From NCBI GenBank assembly GCA_964251385.1, contig CAXUJK010000001.1, forward strand, positions 992,001 through 1,056,000: a stretch of DNA of 64,000 nucleotides, written 5' to 3'. A model generated the notes under the pieces. The model was not told where the DNA came from. It did no database searches and saw only the letters and a program-made list of their open reading frames with translations. Origin of the DNA: CADCVW01 sp964251385 (GTDB lineage Bacteria > Pseudomonadota > Alphaproteobacteria > Sphingomonadales > Sphingomonadaceae). This document shows, piece by piece, positions 27,304 to 36,302 of the stretch (positions within the stretch are counted from its first letter, which is position 1; every line of letters starts with the position of its first letter). A program made the position numbers and the translations under genes.

Positions 27304-28718
27304 CGCGCTTCCTCGCCCCCATCGTCTCGGCGCTCGCGCTCGCGGCCTGCACCACGGTCGGTCCGAACTACCGCTCGCCGGAATCTAAGATGCCCGCCCA
27401 AACCGCGTTCGCCGGAGCAAATTCGCCGATCTTCTCGGGGGACCAGCCGAGCGGTCCATGGTGGAGCCTGTTCGCCGATCCCGTTCTCGACCGGCTGGTC
27501 CAGGACGCGCTCGCCAACAACACCGACCTTCGCGTCGCCGCCGCCAATCTCACCCGCGCCCGCGCCGTCTTGCGCGAGGTTCGCGGCGATCGCCTGCCCA
27601 CGGGGACGCTCGGCGCCAGCGCGGCCACCGGCCGTCAGTCGGCCGGGCGCTTCGGCGGAGCCACAAGCGGCGAGACCTTCGATGCCGGGCTTGATGTCGG
27701 CTACCAGGCCGACCTGTTCGGCCGCATTCGCCGCGGCATCGAGGCCAGCCGCGCAGACCTCGGCGCGGTGCAAGCGGCGTTCGATCTGTCCCGCGTCACC
27801 GTCGCCGCCGAGACCACGCGCGCCTACGCCGATGCGTGCAGCGCGGGGAGTCGGCTGGTCGTCGCCCAGCGTAGCGTCGCCAATCAGCAGCGCACGTTCG
27901 ATCTGACCCGCCGACTGCTCGAGGGCGGCCGCGGCACCGCGCTCGAGACCGGTCAGGCGGCGCAGCTTCTCGAACAGACACGGGCGCAGATCCCCACGCT
28001 CGAGGCCGACCGGCGCACCGCGCTCTACCGCCTGTCCGTGCTGACCGGCCGGCCCCCGGCGGAGTTTCCGGAGGTGGTCGCGCAGTGCACGGTGCCGCCC
28101 GCGCTCACCCGCCCGATCCCGATCGGCGACGGCACGTCGCTGCTGCGCCGCCGTCCGGACATCCGCGCGTCCGAGCGGCAGCTGGCCGCCGCGACCGCGC
28201 GCATCGGCGTCGCCACCGCCGAACTTTATCCCGATGTCAGCATCGGCGGCGCGCTCGGCGCGACGGCGGCGTCGCTCGGCAATCTCGTTACCGGCGGTGC
28301 CCTGCGCTACAGCATCGGACCACAGATTTCGTGGAACTTCCTCAACCGCGGCGCGGTCCGCGCCCGGGTCGCGCAGGCCGAGGCGACCACCGCCGCGGCG
28401 CTCGCCGACTTCGACGGCACGTGGCTCGGCGCGCTTGAAGAGACCGAAAGCGCGCTCACCCGCTACGCCAACGAACGGACACGCGTCGCCACGTTGCGCC
28501 GCGCCCGCGACGGCGGTGCCCAGGCCGCGCGCATCGCCCGCCTGCGCTACGAAGCCGGGCGCGAGGGCTTCCAGATCGTGCTCGAGGCCGAACGCCGCGT
28601 CGCCGAGGTCGAAGCGCAGCTTGCCCAATCGGAGGCCGTGCTTTCCGACAATCTCGTGTCGCTGTTCCTCGCGTTGGGCGGCGGCTGGGAAGTCGCGCCG
28701 GCGGGGGCGTCGGGATGA
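27300..28718 (+). CDS. Outer-membrane efflux channel lipoprotein (NodT/OprM family)
   Basis: 472 aa. The lipobox LALAACTTVGPNY is the classic OprM/NodT start. Two OEP repeats follow, with the landmarks WWSLFADPVLDRLVQDALANN, LDVGYQADLFGRI, LLRRRPDIRASERQLAAATARIGVA and LYPDVSIGG. It completes the tripartite pump. ATG at 27300 overlaps the permease stop, and the next small ORF overlaps its own stop in the same way. Confidence 0.95.
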   Translation: MTRFLAPIVSALALAACTTVGPNYRSPESKMPAQTAFAGANSPIFSGDQPSGPWWSLFADPVLDRLVQDALANNTDLRVAAANLTRARAVLREVRGDRLPTGTLGASAATGRQSAGRFGGATSGETFDAGLDVGYQADLFGRIRRGIEASRADLGAVQAAFDLSRVTVAAETTRAYADACSAGSRLVVAQRSVANQQRTFDLTRRLLEGGRGTALETGQAAQLLEQTRAQIPTLEADRRTALYRLSVLTGRPPAEFPEVVAQCTVPPALTRPIPIGDGTSLLRRRPDIRASERQLAAATARIGVATAELYPDVSIGGALGATAASLGNLVTGGALRYSIGPQISWNFLNRGAVRARVAQAEATTAAALADFDGTWLGALEETESALTRYANERTRVATLRRARDGGAQAARIARLRYEAGREGFQIVLEAERRVAEVEAQLAQSEAVLSDNLVSLFLALGGGWEVAPAGASG

Positions 28719-29005
28719 ACGGATGCTCCGCCACACGAGCGCACGCGGGCTGCGACGGGGCGAAACTGTCGCTGACACTGAAGCAAGCCGCCGCCGCGTC
28801 GACCGCCCGTGCGCGGACGGGCGCGTGGCTCATGTCTGCGCTGTTCTGGTTCTGCGCTGCGTTCGCATTCGGCGCGATCGGCTATGGCATCGCGGTTGCG
28901 CTGGAATCGAGCCTGCTCGGCTTCCTGGGCGCCGATTTCGTCTTTCTGATCGCGTTGTCGTTTTACACGTCCGGCCAGGGCACCTCGCCCGGGACGCGGC
29001 GCTGA
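28715..29005 (+). CDS. Small two-TM protein at the end of the RND operon
   Basis: 96 aa from an ATG overlapping the channel-gene stop (ATGA). Two hydrophobic stretches are visible (about residues 38-62 and 66-84). An internal ATG at 28832 would give a 57-aa form containing just the membrane part. No family recognised. The tight coupling suggests it is expressed with the pump, but the N-terminal third looks unstructured and the start is uncertain. Confidence 0.5.
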   Translation: MNGCSATRAHAGCDGAKLSLTLKQAAAASTARARTGAWLMSALFWFCAAFAFGAIGYGIAVALESSLLGFLGADFVFLIALSFYTSGQGTSPGTRR

Positions 29006-29006
29006 C

Positions 29007-29507
29007 ATGTCCGCCCGCTGCAAGCTCGCCGCTTTGGACGCCATGGCTCCCGATGGGTCGGCGGGACCCCGCGTTCGGTCAGCGCTTGGGCTCCGCCAGG
29101 AACGCATCGGACGCTCGCACGTCGATCTGGATAGATTTGTGTCGAACGACACCGTCACCGATGAGAATCCCGACGACGCCCGCGGATCCCGGGTCGGGGA
29201 TGCGGCCGCAAGCGCGTTGCTTTTCACCCCGCTCGAGCTGCTGGTGATCGGGGTCGGCGCGCGCGATCGCGCGGCGCGCGCGCACCGCGAGAGCCGCCTC
29301 GCTCGCCTCGGGCGGCTGCTGTTCGGGATCGAGGCTCCCACGCCTTTCGCCGACGCGCGCCTGGAGGCTTTGCGCTCCCTCGCCTTTGCGTCGAAGCGTG
29401 GCGGGCGAAGGGCCGAGCGGGCGATCGCCGCCGCGCGCGCCGCCGGCATCACCCATGCTCAGATCGAGCAGCTCGTTTCGACAGTCCGAGGGAACCCGAA
29501 CCCATGA
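29007..29507 (+). CDS. Hypothetical 166-aa protein in the RND operon tail
   Basis: Starts 1 nt after the preceding stop. The first 60 residues are low-homology looking. The rest contains a hydrophobic stretch (ALLFTPLELLVIGVGARD), a basic segment (RESRLARLGRLLFGI) and a C-terminal helical part (ADARLEALRSLAFASKR, ITHAQIEQLVSTV). I recall similar paired small proteins in sphingomonads but cannot name the family. Its stop overlaps the start of the 67-aa ORF. Confidence 0.55.
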   Translation: MSARCKLAALDAMAPDGSAGPRVRSALGLRQERIGRSHVDLDRFVSNDTVTDENPDDARGSRVGDAAASALLFTPLELLVIGVGARDRAARAHRESRLARLGRLLFGIEAPTPFADARLEALRSLAFASKRGGRRAERAIAAARAAGITHAQIEQLVSTVRGNPNP

Positions 29508-29707
29508 TGGATCACGCTTATCTCATGACGCGGGTGCGCGCCTCGCTGGCGATGGCGAGCAGGGCGGCGGGATCGGCCGCCCGGCTCATCCATCTCGATC
29601 TTGCAGGGCGGTACAGCCTGGCCGCTCGGGAAGCATCCATGTGCGCACCGACGGCCTCTTCCGATCGGTTCCAACCGGAGGCCTCGTCGTTTTACGGACA
29701 GAGGTGA
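29504..29707 (+). CDS. Hypothetical 67-aa protein coupled to the 166-aa gene
   Basis: The start overlaps the preceding stop (ATGA). The sequence has a short helix with the pattern SAARLIHLDLAGRYSLAAREA, reminiscent of small alpha-helical proteins in sphingomonads that share an A..A.H..LA..Y pattern. The C-terminus looks unstructured. Function unknown. The coupling and co-direction with the previous ORF are the main support. Confidence 0.5.
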   Translation: MMDHAYLMTRVRASLAMASRAAGSAARLIHLDLAGRYSLAAREASMCAPTASSDRFQPEASSFYGQR

Positions 29708-29752
29708 AAGGTCAACGGCTAGCGATGTCGGGCGCACGCAGGTGCCTGTGGA

Positions 29753-30226
29753 CTACTGGCCCCGTTTGGCCAGCCACGCGTCGATCTGCGCGATCTCCTT
29801 CTTCTGGTCGGCGATGATCTTGGTCGCCAGTGCGCGGCTCTCCGCGTCCTTGCCCTGTGCGAGTTGGACCTCCGCCATGTCGACCGCGGCCAGATGATGC
29901 GTGCGCATCTGCTTGTTGAAGTCGATGTCGGCGTCGCCGGTGTAGGGCGGCGCGCCCTGCATCATGCGCATCATGGACTGCTTGTAGCCCTTGGTCGCCG
30001 CGCCGTCGTTCGGCTGCGGCATCATCGCCGCCATCATCGCGGCGTGGTCCATCGGCTCGTCGTGCGCGTTCGCCGCTGTGTGCTCGTGCGGCTTGGACTC
30101 GTCGATCACCGAACCGTCCGGCCGCGTGTTCGCGGCAATAGCCGTAGCCTTGGCGTCCGTTTGCGCGGGCTGCGAGCAGCCGGCGAGGATCAGCAGCGCA
30201 ACGGGGGCGGTAAATAAGGTCTTCAT
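29753..30226 (-). CDS. DUF305 lipoprotein, last gene of the cnr-type operon
   Basis: 157 aa. The lipobox LLILAGCSQ is followed by a linker and a DUF305 domain (ferritin-like helices): MMRMMQGAPPYTGDADIDFNKQMRTHHLAAVDMAEVQL. It is rich in His and Met (HEHTAANAHDEPMDHAAMMAAMM), as in many periplasmic metal-handling proteins. It begins 21 bp after the cnrA stop in the same direction, so it is probably part of the metal-efflux operon. The ending IIADQKKEIAQIDAWLAKRG is typical of DUF305. Metal binding is an inference. Confidence 0.88.
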   Translation of the reverse strand: MKTLFTAPVALLILAGCSQPAQTDAKATAIAANTRPDGSVIDESKPHEHTAANAHDEPMDHAAMMAAMMPQPNDGAATKGYKQSMMRMMQGAPPYTGDADIDFNKQMRTHHLAAVDMAEVQLAQGKDAESRALATKIIADQKKEIAQIDAWLAKRGQ

Positions 30227-30247
30227 GTCGGTCTCCTTGGGTCGAGG

Positions 30248-33200
30248 TCAGAAATGCGAGGCATCGCCGGTGCGCGCGTCGGCGATCAGCCGTTCGAGCG
30301 GCGCGCGGCCGAAGCGGCGGAACAGCACGGGGGTGACGAGCGCGTCGAGCAGCGTCGCCGACAGCAAACCGCCGACGATCGTCACCGCGACGGGGTGCAG
30401 GATCTCCTTGCCCGGCGCGTCGGCGTCGATGAGCAGCGGAGTCAGCGCGAGCCCGGCGGCGAGCGCGGTCATCAGCACGGGGGTGAGCCGCTCGAGCGTT
30501 CCGCGCACGATCATCGCGTCGTTCCAGCTTTCGCCTTCGTGGAGGACGAGGTTGATGTAATGGCTGATCTTGAGGATGCCGTTGCGCGCGGCGATGCCCG
30601 TCAGCGTGACGAATCCGATCATGCTGGCCACAGACAGCGGCAGCCCGGCGATCCACAGCGCGATCACCGATCCGACCAGCGCCATCGGCACGCCCGCCAT
30701 TACGATCAGCGCGAGCACGGCCGAGCGGTAGCGCGAGAAAAGCAGCGCGAAGATCAAGCCGAACGATACAAGCGACAGCCCGCCGATCGTAAGCGTGGAC
30801 TCTCGTTGTGCCTCGTACTGGCCCTCGACGCGGACGAAGCCGTCGGGGGGCAGGCGGAGGGCCGCCGCTTCGGCTTCCACCCTGCGCACGATGTCGCCCA
30901 GATCCGCGTCCGGCCCAGCATTGGCGGACACGACGATGCGGCGCTTGCCGTCCTCGCGCAGGATTTGGTTTGGCCCCTGCGTTTCCCGGATCTCCGTCAT
31001 GTTGGCCAGCGGCACGGGTCCGCGCGGCGTTTCGATCAGCAGGCCGGACAGCTGCGCTGTCGTCCGGCTGCCTTCGGGAAGCCTTAGCACGACGTCGTAG
31101 CGGCGCAGGCCGTCGACGATCTGGCTCACCGTCCGGCCGCTCGACAGCGTTTCCAGCGCGCCCGCGACTGCTGCCGGCGTGACGCCGTAAGACGCGGCAC
31201 GCGCGTAATCGACGCGCAGGTCGAGCTGGGGCACGAGGACCTGCTTTTCCACGCGCAGATCGACTATCCCGGGCACGTCCGCGATGCGGCCGCGAAGCCG
31301 TTCGGCGAGCGCACGCGCGGCGGCGAGGTCTTCCGCAAAAATCTTGGCGACGATCTGCGCCTGGACGCCGGACAGCAGGTGGTCGAGTCGGTGGCCGATC
31401 GGCGCGCCGATGCTGACCGACCCGGGCAGGATGGCAAGCTTGGCGCGCATCGAGTCGGCGATCGCGTCGCGGTCGGCGTCCGACGATCTCAACGCGACGT
31501 CCATTTCGCTGTAGAACACGCCCTCGGCATGCTCGTCGAGCTCGGCGCGCCCCGTGCGGCGGCTGACGCTCGCGACGGCCGGTATCGTCAGCAGCAGCTT
31601 CTCGGCGGTCGCCGCGAGCTTGCTGGATTGTTCGAGCGAGACGCCGGGTTCGAGCAGCAGGTTGACGACGAAGCTGCCCTCGTTGAACGTCGGAAGGAAC
31701 GCGCGCGGCAGCGTCGCCGCGCCGACGATCGCGAGCAGGCTGACCGCGACGCTTGTGCCCAGGATGGGCGGGACATGGCGGAAGCCCCAGTCCAGCAGCC
31801 GACGATTCGCCCCCTTCAGCTTGCGGACCAGCCACGACTCCTTCTCCGCCCGCCGCGCGGCCAGCGTGGGCAGCAGATACGAGCAGAGCACGGGCGTCAG
31901 CGTTATCGACGTGAGAAAACTCGCCAGGATCGACACGATGTAGGCGACGCCCAGCGGCTGGAAGAGCCGTCCTTCCACTCCGCCCAGGAAGAACAGCGGG
32001 AGGAAAACCAGGACGATGATCGCGGTCGCATAGACGATGCCCGAGCGCACCTCGCCGGTCGCACGCGCGATGACGCCGAGGACCGGTTGCGGCACCGCCG
32101 CCAACGCATTTTCGCGCAGGCGGCGGTAGACGTTCTCCACGTCCACGACCGCATCGTCGACCAGCTCGCCGATCGCGATCGCGATTCCGCCCAGCGTCAT
32201 CGTGTTGATCGACAGGCCGAACATCCGGAACACGAGCGCGGTGACCAGCATCGAGACGGGGATCGAGATCAGCGAGATCGCTGTCGTGCGCGTGTTGAGC
32301 AGGAACAGGAACAGCACGACCGCGACCACGACCGCCGCCTCGATCAGCACCGTGGTCAGCGTGCTGATCGATGCGTCGATGAAGTTGGCTTGGCGGAACT
32401 GCACCCGGGTCGCCTGGATGCCGGACGGCAGCCCCGCGTTGATCTCGGCGAGAGCGGCCTCGACATCGGACGTCACGGCGACCGTGGATGCGTCCGGCTG
32501 CTTCTGCACCGACACGACCACCGCCGGACGGCCGTCAAAGCCTGCGTCGCCGCGGCGGAAGGCGGCGGCGAAATGGACCGTCGCCACTTGCGACAGCCTT
32601 ATCGGATCGCCGACACCGTCGCCCACGACCAGCGACCGCAGGTCCTCGACCCGCGTCGTGCGCGCGACATTGCGGATGAGATACTCCTGGTCGTACTGAT
32701 CGACGAAGCCGCCGCCGGTGTTGGTCCCGAACGCGCGCAGGGCGGTCTCCACCTGTTCCAGCCGCACGCCCGCCGCCGCCATCGCGGCGAGGTCGGGCGA
32801 TACGCGATACTGGCGAACCTCGCCGCCGATCGGGATGACCTGCGCGACGCCGGGGATGGTCAGCAGCCGTGGCCGGATCCGGAAATCGGCGACCTCGCGC
32901 GCCTGCATCGGGCTCGCGTCCGCGTAGGGGATCGCGACGAGCATGATCTCGCCCATGATCGAGGTGACCGGCCCCATTTGCGGTGCGATGCCGTCCGGGA
33001 TCTGCTCGCGTACAAGCGCCAGCCGCTCGCCGACCTGCTGGCGCGCGCGGTAGACTTCGACGTTCCAGCCGAACTCGATGTAGACGACCGACAGCCCGAT
33101 CCCCGACACGGACCGCACGCGCTCGACGCCGGGAACCCCGCTCATCGCGGTCTCGATTGGCCGGCTGACCAGCGTCTCGACCTCGGGTGGGGCGAGCCCG

Positions 33201-33361
33201 GGCGACTCGGTCAGGATCGTCACGACGGGCCGGTTGAGGTTGGGCAGCACGTCGACGGGCAACTGCCCGACCGCCCGAGCCCCAAGCAGGATCAGCGCCG
33301 CGGCCGCAATCAGGACGAGGACGCGGCTGCGTAGCGAAAAGGCGACGATCCGGTCGAACAC
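30248..33361 (-). CDS. cnrA: Heavy-metal RND permease (CzcA/CnrA type)
   Basis: 1037 aa from a GTG 4 nt after the adaptor stop. The start VFDRIVAFSLRSRVLVLIAA and early PVDVLPNLNRPVVTILTES are characteristic of HME-RND pumps. The TM4 charged motif is present in GIAIAIGELVDDAVVDVENVYRRL. It should export divalent cations by proton antiport. The assignment to nickel/cobalt rests on the upstream cnrYXH genes rather than on the pump itself. The 33 bases upstream that remain open overlap cnrB. Confidence 0.92.
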   Translation of the reverse strand: MFDRIVAFSLRSRVLVLIAAAALILLGARAVGQLPVDVLPNLNRPVVTILTESPGLAPPEVETLVSRPIETAMSGVPGVERVRSVSGIGLSVVYIEFGWNVEVYRARQQVGERLALVREQIPDGIAPQMGPVTSIMGEIMLVAIPYADASPMQAREVADFRIRPRLLTIPGVAQVIPIGGEVRQYRVSPDLAAMAAAGVRLEQVETALRAFGTNTGGGFVDQYDQEYLIRNVARTTRVEDLRSLVVGDGVGDPIRLSQVATVHFAAAFRRGDAGFDGRPAVVVSVQKQPDASTVAVTSDVEAALAEINAGLPSGIQATRVQFRQANFIDASISTLTTVLIEAAVVVAVVLFLFLLNTRTTAISLISIPVSMLVTALVFRMFGLSINTMTLGGIAIAIGELVDDAVVDVENVYRRLRENALAAVPQPVLGVIARATGEVRSGIVYATAIIVLVFLPLFFLGGVEGRLFQPLGVAYIVSILASFLTSITLTPVLCSYLLPTLAARRAEKESWLVRKLKGANRRLLDWGFRHVPPILGTSVAVSLLAIVGAATLPRAFLPTFNEGSFVVNLLLEPGVSLEQSSKLAATAEKLLLTIPAVASVSRRTGRAELDEHAEGVFYSEMDVALRSSDADRDAIADSMRAKLAILPGSVSIGAPIGHRLDHLLSGVQAQIVAKIFAEDLAAARALAERLRGRIADVPGIVDLRVEKQVLVPQLDLRVDYARAASYGVTPAAVAGALETLSSGRTVSQIVDGLRRYDVVLRLPEGSRTTAQLSGLLIETPRGPVPLANMTEIRETQGPNQILREDGKRRIVVSANAGPDADLGDIVRRVEAEAAALRLPPDGFVRVEGQYEAQRESTLTIGGLSLVSFGLIFALLFSRYRSAVLALIVMAGVPMALVGSVIALWIAGLPLSVASMIGFVTLTGIAARNGILKISHYINLVLHEGESWNDAMIVRGTLERLTPVLMTALAAGLALTPLLIDADAPGKEILHPVAVTIVGGLLSATLLDALVTPVLFRRFGRAPLERLIADARTGDASHF

Positions 33362-33365
33362 GGGT

Positions 33366-35027
33366 TTAGCGAACCTGCGACAACAGGCCGGCACCCGCGG
33401 TCACAACGCGCTCGCCGACGCGAACGCCCGACAAGAGGACCACGCGCATCGCATCGAGCGGCGCGGTGCGCACGGGGCGTGCGACGAAGCTTTCGGGACC
33501 CGTCTTGACGAACACGGACGCGAGCCCGTTCTCCCCCTTCAACACCGCAGCGCGGGGTACGACCACGCCCGCGACGGGGGCACCGGCGGACACTTCGACG
33601 GTAACCGGCTCCCCGACGCGCAAGCCATAGGGCGCGCCGACGATGCGGAACTGCCCCGCGCCCGCGCTGCCGCGATCGGTGAGCCCCGCGCCCGCGAACA
33701 CGACGGAGAAGTTCGTGCCGTCGGCGGCGCGCCCCAGTCCGCGTGACCCGAAGGAGATGCTGCGTCGGTCGAAGATGTTGGCCTCGACGAACAAACGCGA
33801 GGGATCGACGATCTCGAAAAGGGTCGTTTCCGCCGCGACGACCTGGCCGACGCGGACGGGAACGGCCGAAACGATGCCCGAGATCGGCGCGACCAAAGTT
33901 TCGCGCGCCGAACTTGCGCGGCCGAGCCCGGAGCGGCGGCTGCGCAAGCCCGCCAGCGTGATCTGCGCTTCCTCGATCTCGCGGCGCGGGATCAGGCCCT
34001 CCAGACGCCGCACGCGCGCGGCACGGTTGGCGGCGAGCGCGATCTGCTGGTCGAGGTCGGCCAGTTCGCGCGCGATGTCCGCCGCGTCGATCGCCTGCAG
34101 CGTCGGTTCGATCGTGGCGAGCGCCTGCCCCGCGCGCACGCGCTGCCCGATCAGGGGCAGCCCGCCCGCGGCGACGATGCGCCCTCCCGTCGTCGATTGA
34201 ACGAGCCCGCCGCTCTGCGGATCGGCGATGATCCGCCCGGTAAGGCTGATCGACGGCGACGCTTGTCCGGCGGCCGCGACCTCCGTGCGAAGATCGATGA
34301 TGCGCTGTAGCGGCTTCAGCGCGATCACCGCGCCGTTGTCGGTCCGCGTCGCGCCCGTGCTTGCCGTGTTCGATCGGGCGGCAGCCGGAGCCTTTGCTTC
34401 CTCCTCGGCGTGGTCCTCGCCTTCATGCGCGAAGATCACGTTCGGGTGCACGAGCATTCCCGCAAGGACGAGCGCCACCGCCGGCCCGCGATGCCGTGCA
34501 CGCCACAACAGAAGCGCGCCGCCGATGATGCCGGCCGCCAGCAACGCAAGGAGGATCGTCCGCCACGGTGCGCCCTCGCCTGTCGCGGCTGCCGCGGGCA
34601 AGGCGGCGACGTTCAGCGTCCCCGCCATGGTGCGCACCGCCCCGCCGTGCGTCACCACGAACGACACGCGATGCGGTCCCGGCGCGTCGAGTGTGCTTGC
34701 ATCGAGAATATACGTGCCGTCGATCGGACGCGCCTCGATCGAACGGCCGTCCACCGTCACGTTGACCCGGGCGTTGCCTACGGGTGCGTTGTCCGACCAC
34801 CGATCGATCCACACGGTCAGGTCATGACCTTGCGCGGCCGCGACCAACTCCAGGCCTCCCGCCTGCGCGGAGAAGCGCCCGCTCGTCGCCGACGCCGTAG
34901 AAGATGTCACCGCTCCGGCCTTGGCTTCCTTTTCGCCGTGATCCTCGCCTTCGTGCGCCCATGCGCAAACGGGCGCGGCGAGAATGAGCAGCGCGGTGAA
35001 CGGCGCGAGGAAGGTGCGGACGATCAC
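33366..35027 (-). CDS. cnrB: Heavy-metal RND adaptor with an extra N-terminal secreted domain (CnrB type)
   Basis: 553 aa, much longer than CnrB/CzcB adaptors (about 400-520). The N-terminus has a signal peptide followed at once by HEGEDHGEKEAK, then a beta-rich domain (about 50-140; VWIDRWSDNAPVGNARVNVTV, HRVSFVVTHGG). A membrane segment (about 155-172), RARHRG and a second signal-like stretch follow. A second HEGEDHAEEEAK (about 201-212) comes next, then the canonical adaptor (lipoyl halves GGRIVAAGGLPLIGQRVRAGQ and APISGIVSAVPVRVGQ). The duplicated signal plus His/Glu motif suggests fusion of a membrane-anchored protein to a complete ancestral adaptor. The stop is 4 nt from the cnrA start. 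Confidence 0.88.
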   Translation of the reverse strand: MIVRTFLAPFTALLILAAPVCAWAHEGEDHGEKEAKAGAVTSSTASATSGRFSAQAGGLELVAAAQGHDLTVWIDRWSDNAPVGNARVNVTVDGRSIEARPIDGTYILDASTLDAPGPHRVSFVVTHGGAVRTMAGTLNVAALPAAAATGEGAPWRTILLALLAAGIIGGALLLWRARHRGPAVALVLAGMLVHPNVIFAHEGEDHAEEEAKAPAAARSNTASTGATRTDNGAVIALKPLQRIIDLRTEVAAAGQASPSISLTGRIIADPQSGGLVQSTTGGRIVAAGGLPLIGQRVRAGQALATIEPTLQAIDAADIARELADLDQQIALAANRAARVRRLEGLIPRREIEEAQITLAGLRSRRSGLGRASSARETLVAPISGIVSAVPVRVGQVVAAETTLFEIVDPSRLFVEANIFDRRSISFGSRGLGRAADGTNFSVVFAGAGLTDRGSAGAGQFRIVGAPYGLRVGEPVTVEVSAGAPVAGVVVPRAAVLKGENGLASVFVKTGPESFVARPVRTAPLDAMRVVLLSGVRVGERVVTAGAGLLSQVR

Positions 35028-36268
35028 GGAAGAACTCCCCGTGCCTGATTGTAGGTCGAGATCGCCGACAGCGCCGCGACCCGCGCGACGGCGAGATCGC
35101 GCGTGGCCTGCGCCACCGTCTGCCGCGCGCGCAAGACTTCGAGAAAGCCGATCTCGCCCTCGCGCCGACCACGTTCGGTCAAGGCCAGCGCCTCGGCCAG
35201 CGCACCGCGCCGGGCTTCGGCTTCGCCGACCGCGCGACGCGCGACCGCGAGGCGACGCTCTCCGCCACGCCGTTCGGCGACAAGTCCCGTGCGCACGCGC
35301 GCCGCCTCCGCGGTCGCGCGGAGTGCTTCGGACCGGGCGCCCGCGGTCTCCGCCGCGGCAGCGTAGTTCCGGCCAACGGGAACGCCGACGCCGACGAGCA
35401 GAGCATTGTCGAAGCCGCCGCGCCCGTCGTCGCGCTCTCGCCGTACGCCGACACGCCCCTCGATCCGCGGTCGGCTGCCGAAGCGCGAAGCCGCGACACG
35501 CGCATCGGCGGCGGCTGCGCGCGCGAAGGCTGCGCGAACAGCCGGATGCTCGTCCACGTCCGCGCCGTCGATGGCCAAGGTTTCGGGCGGGAAGTTCGCG
35601 GGAGCCTGCCCGGACAGCGCCTCGAAAGCGGCTTCAGCGCCGACCACGTCGTTCTCCGCCGCCGACAGCCTCGCGTCGATCGCCGACCGTTCCGCCCGCG
35701 CCAGCAGCAGGTCGCGGCGCGCCTGGACGCCCGCCGCGACCAGCCGGGTCGTCGCGGCGACTTCCTGGTCGGCCAATCCGGCCTGTTCGCGCTCGACCGC
35801 CAGTACGGCGCGCGCCGTCGCGAGCGCCCACCAGGCGTTCCGCACGTCGCCGGCGATCCGCAGCCGCGCGTCGTCGAGCGTCGCGTCGATCACCGCTCCG
35901 CCCCGGTCCGCCGCGAGTCGCGCCGCGCGGCCCTCGCCAGGCCACCGGAGACCTGCAGACACGCCAGCCTCCTGCTCGCTGAACCCTTCGCTCCCGATCT
36001 CGAGATCGCCCGAGACGACGGGCGGCCCGACGAACGGCCCGCGCGCGCCTCGTCGTTGTGCCGCGATCTGCGCGCGCGACGCGTCCGCGGCGGCGAGGTC
36101 AGGCAGCCGCGCCGCTGCGCGTGCGGTCGCCTCCGCGATCGTCGCGGCCGGGCTCGTCGTCGCGTCGGACAGGTCGCGCGCGGCCCCGGCGGAGGTCACC
36201 GCGACCCATGCCATCGCGAACACGGCAGTTATCCGCCATGTTCGGCGATCGATCGTGGGCGCGTGCAT
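35024..36268 (-). CDS. cnrC: Outer-membrane channel of the metal efflux system (CnrC/TolC family)
   Basis: 414 aa, close to CnrC length. A signal peptide (cleavage near TSAGAA) is followed by two OEP repeats with long alpha-helical stretches (ATARAAARLPDLAAADASRAQIAAQR and its C-terminal counterpart). It forms the outer-membrane tunnel of the CnrCBA complex. Stop and cnrB start overlap by 4 nt. A promoter-like element ends only 6 nt before the ATG and there is no ribosome site, so the gene may be read from a leaderless transcript. Confidence 0.88.
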   Translation of the reverse strand: MHAPTIDRRTWRITAVFAMAWVAVTSAGAARDLSDATTSPAATIAEATARAAARLPDLAAADASRAQIAAQRRGARGPFVGPPVVSGDLEIGSEGFSEQEAGVSAGLRWPGEGRAARLAADRGGAVIDATLDDARLRIAGDVRNAWWALATARAVLAVEREQAGLADQEVAATTRLVAAGVQARRDLLLARAERSAIDARLSAAENDVVGAEAAFEALSGQAPANFPPETLAIDGADVDEHPAVRAAFARAAAADARVAASRFGSRPRIEGRVGVRRERDDGRGGFDNALLVGVGVPVGRNYAAAAETAGARSEALRATAEAARVRTGLVAERRGGERRLAVARRAVGEAEARRGALAEALALTERGRREGEIGFLEVLRARQTVAQATRDLAVARVAALSAISTYNQARGVLP

Positions 36269-36274
36269 ACCGCT

Positions 36275-36302
36275 TATACGCGGGCACGCGCTCGATCCCT
36301 CA
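36275..36302 (-). promoter_or_regulatory. Putative CnrH (ECF sigma) promoter of cnrC
   Basis: On the minus strand TGAGGGA (36302-36296) and GCGTATA (36281-36275) are separated by 14 nt. The element before cnrY has TGCGGGG and GCGTATA with the same 14-nt spacing. Two matched sites in front of exactly the two genes that have promoters in the Cupriavidus cnr system is strong positional support. The -35 part overlaps the sigma gene's stop codon. Confidence 0.6.

Noticed and set aside
31379..33334. 651-aa open frame opposite cnrA
   Set aside because: Antisense shadow of a clear HME-RND permease; very rich in Asp and Arg with no hydrophobic core.
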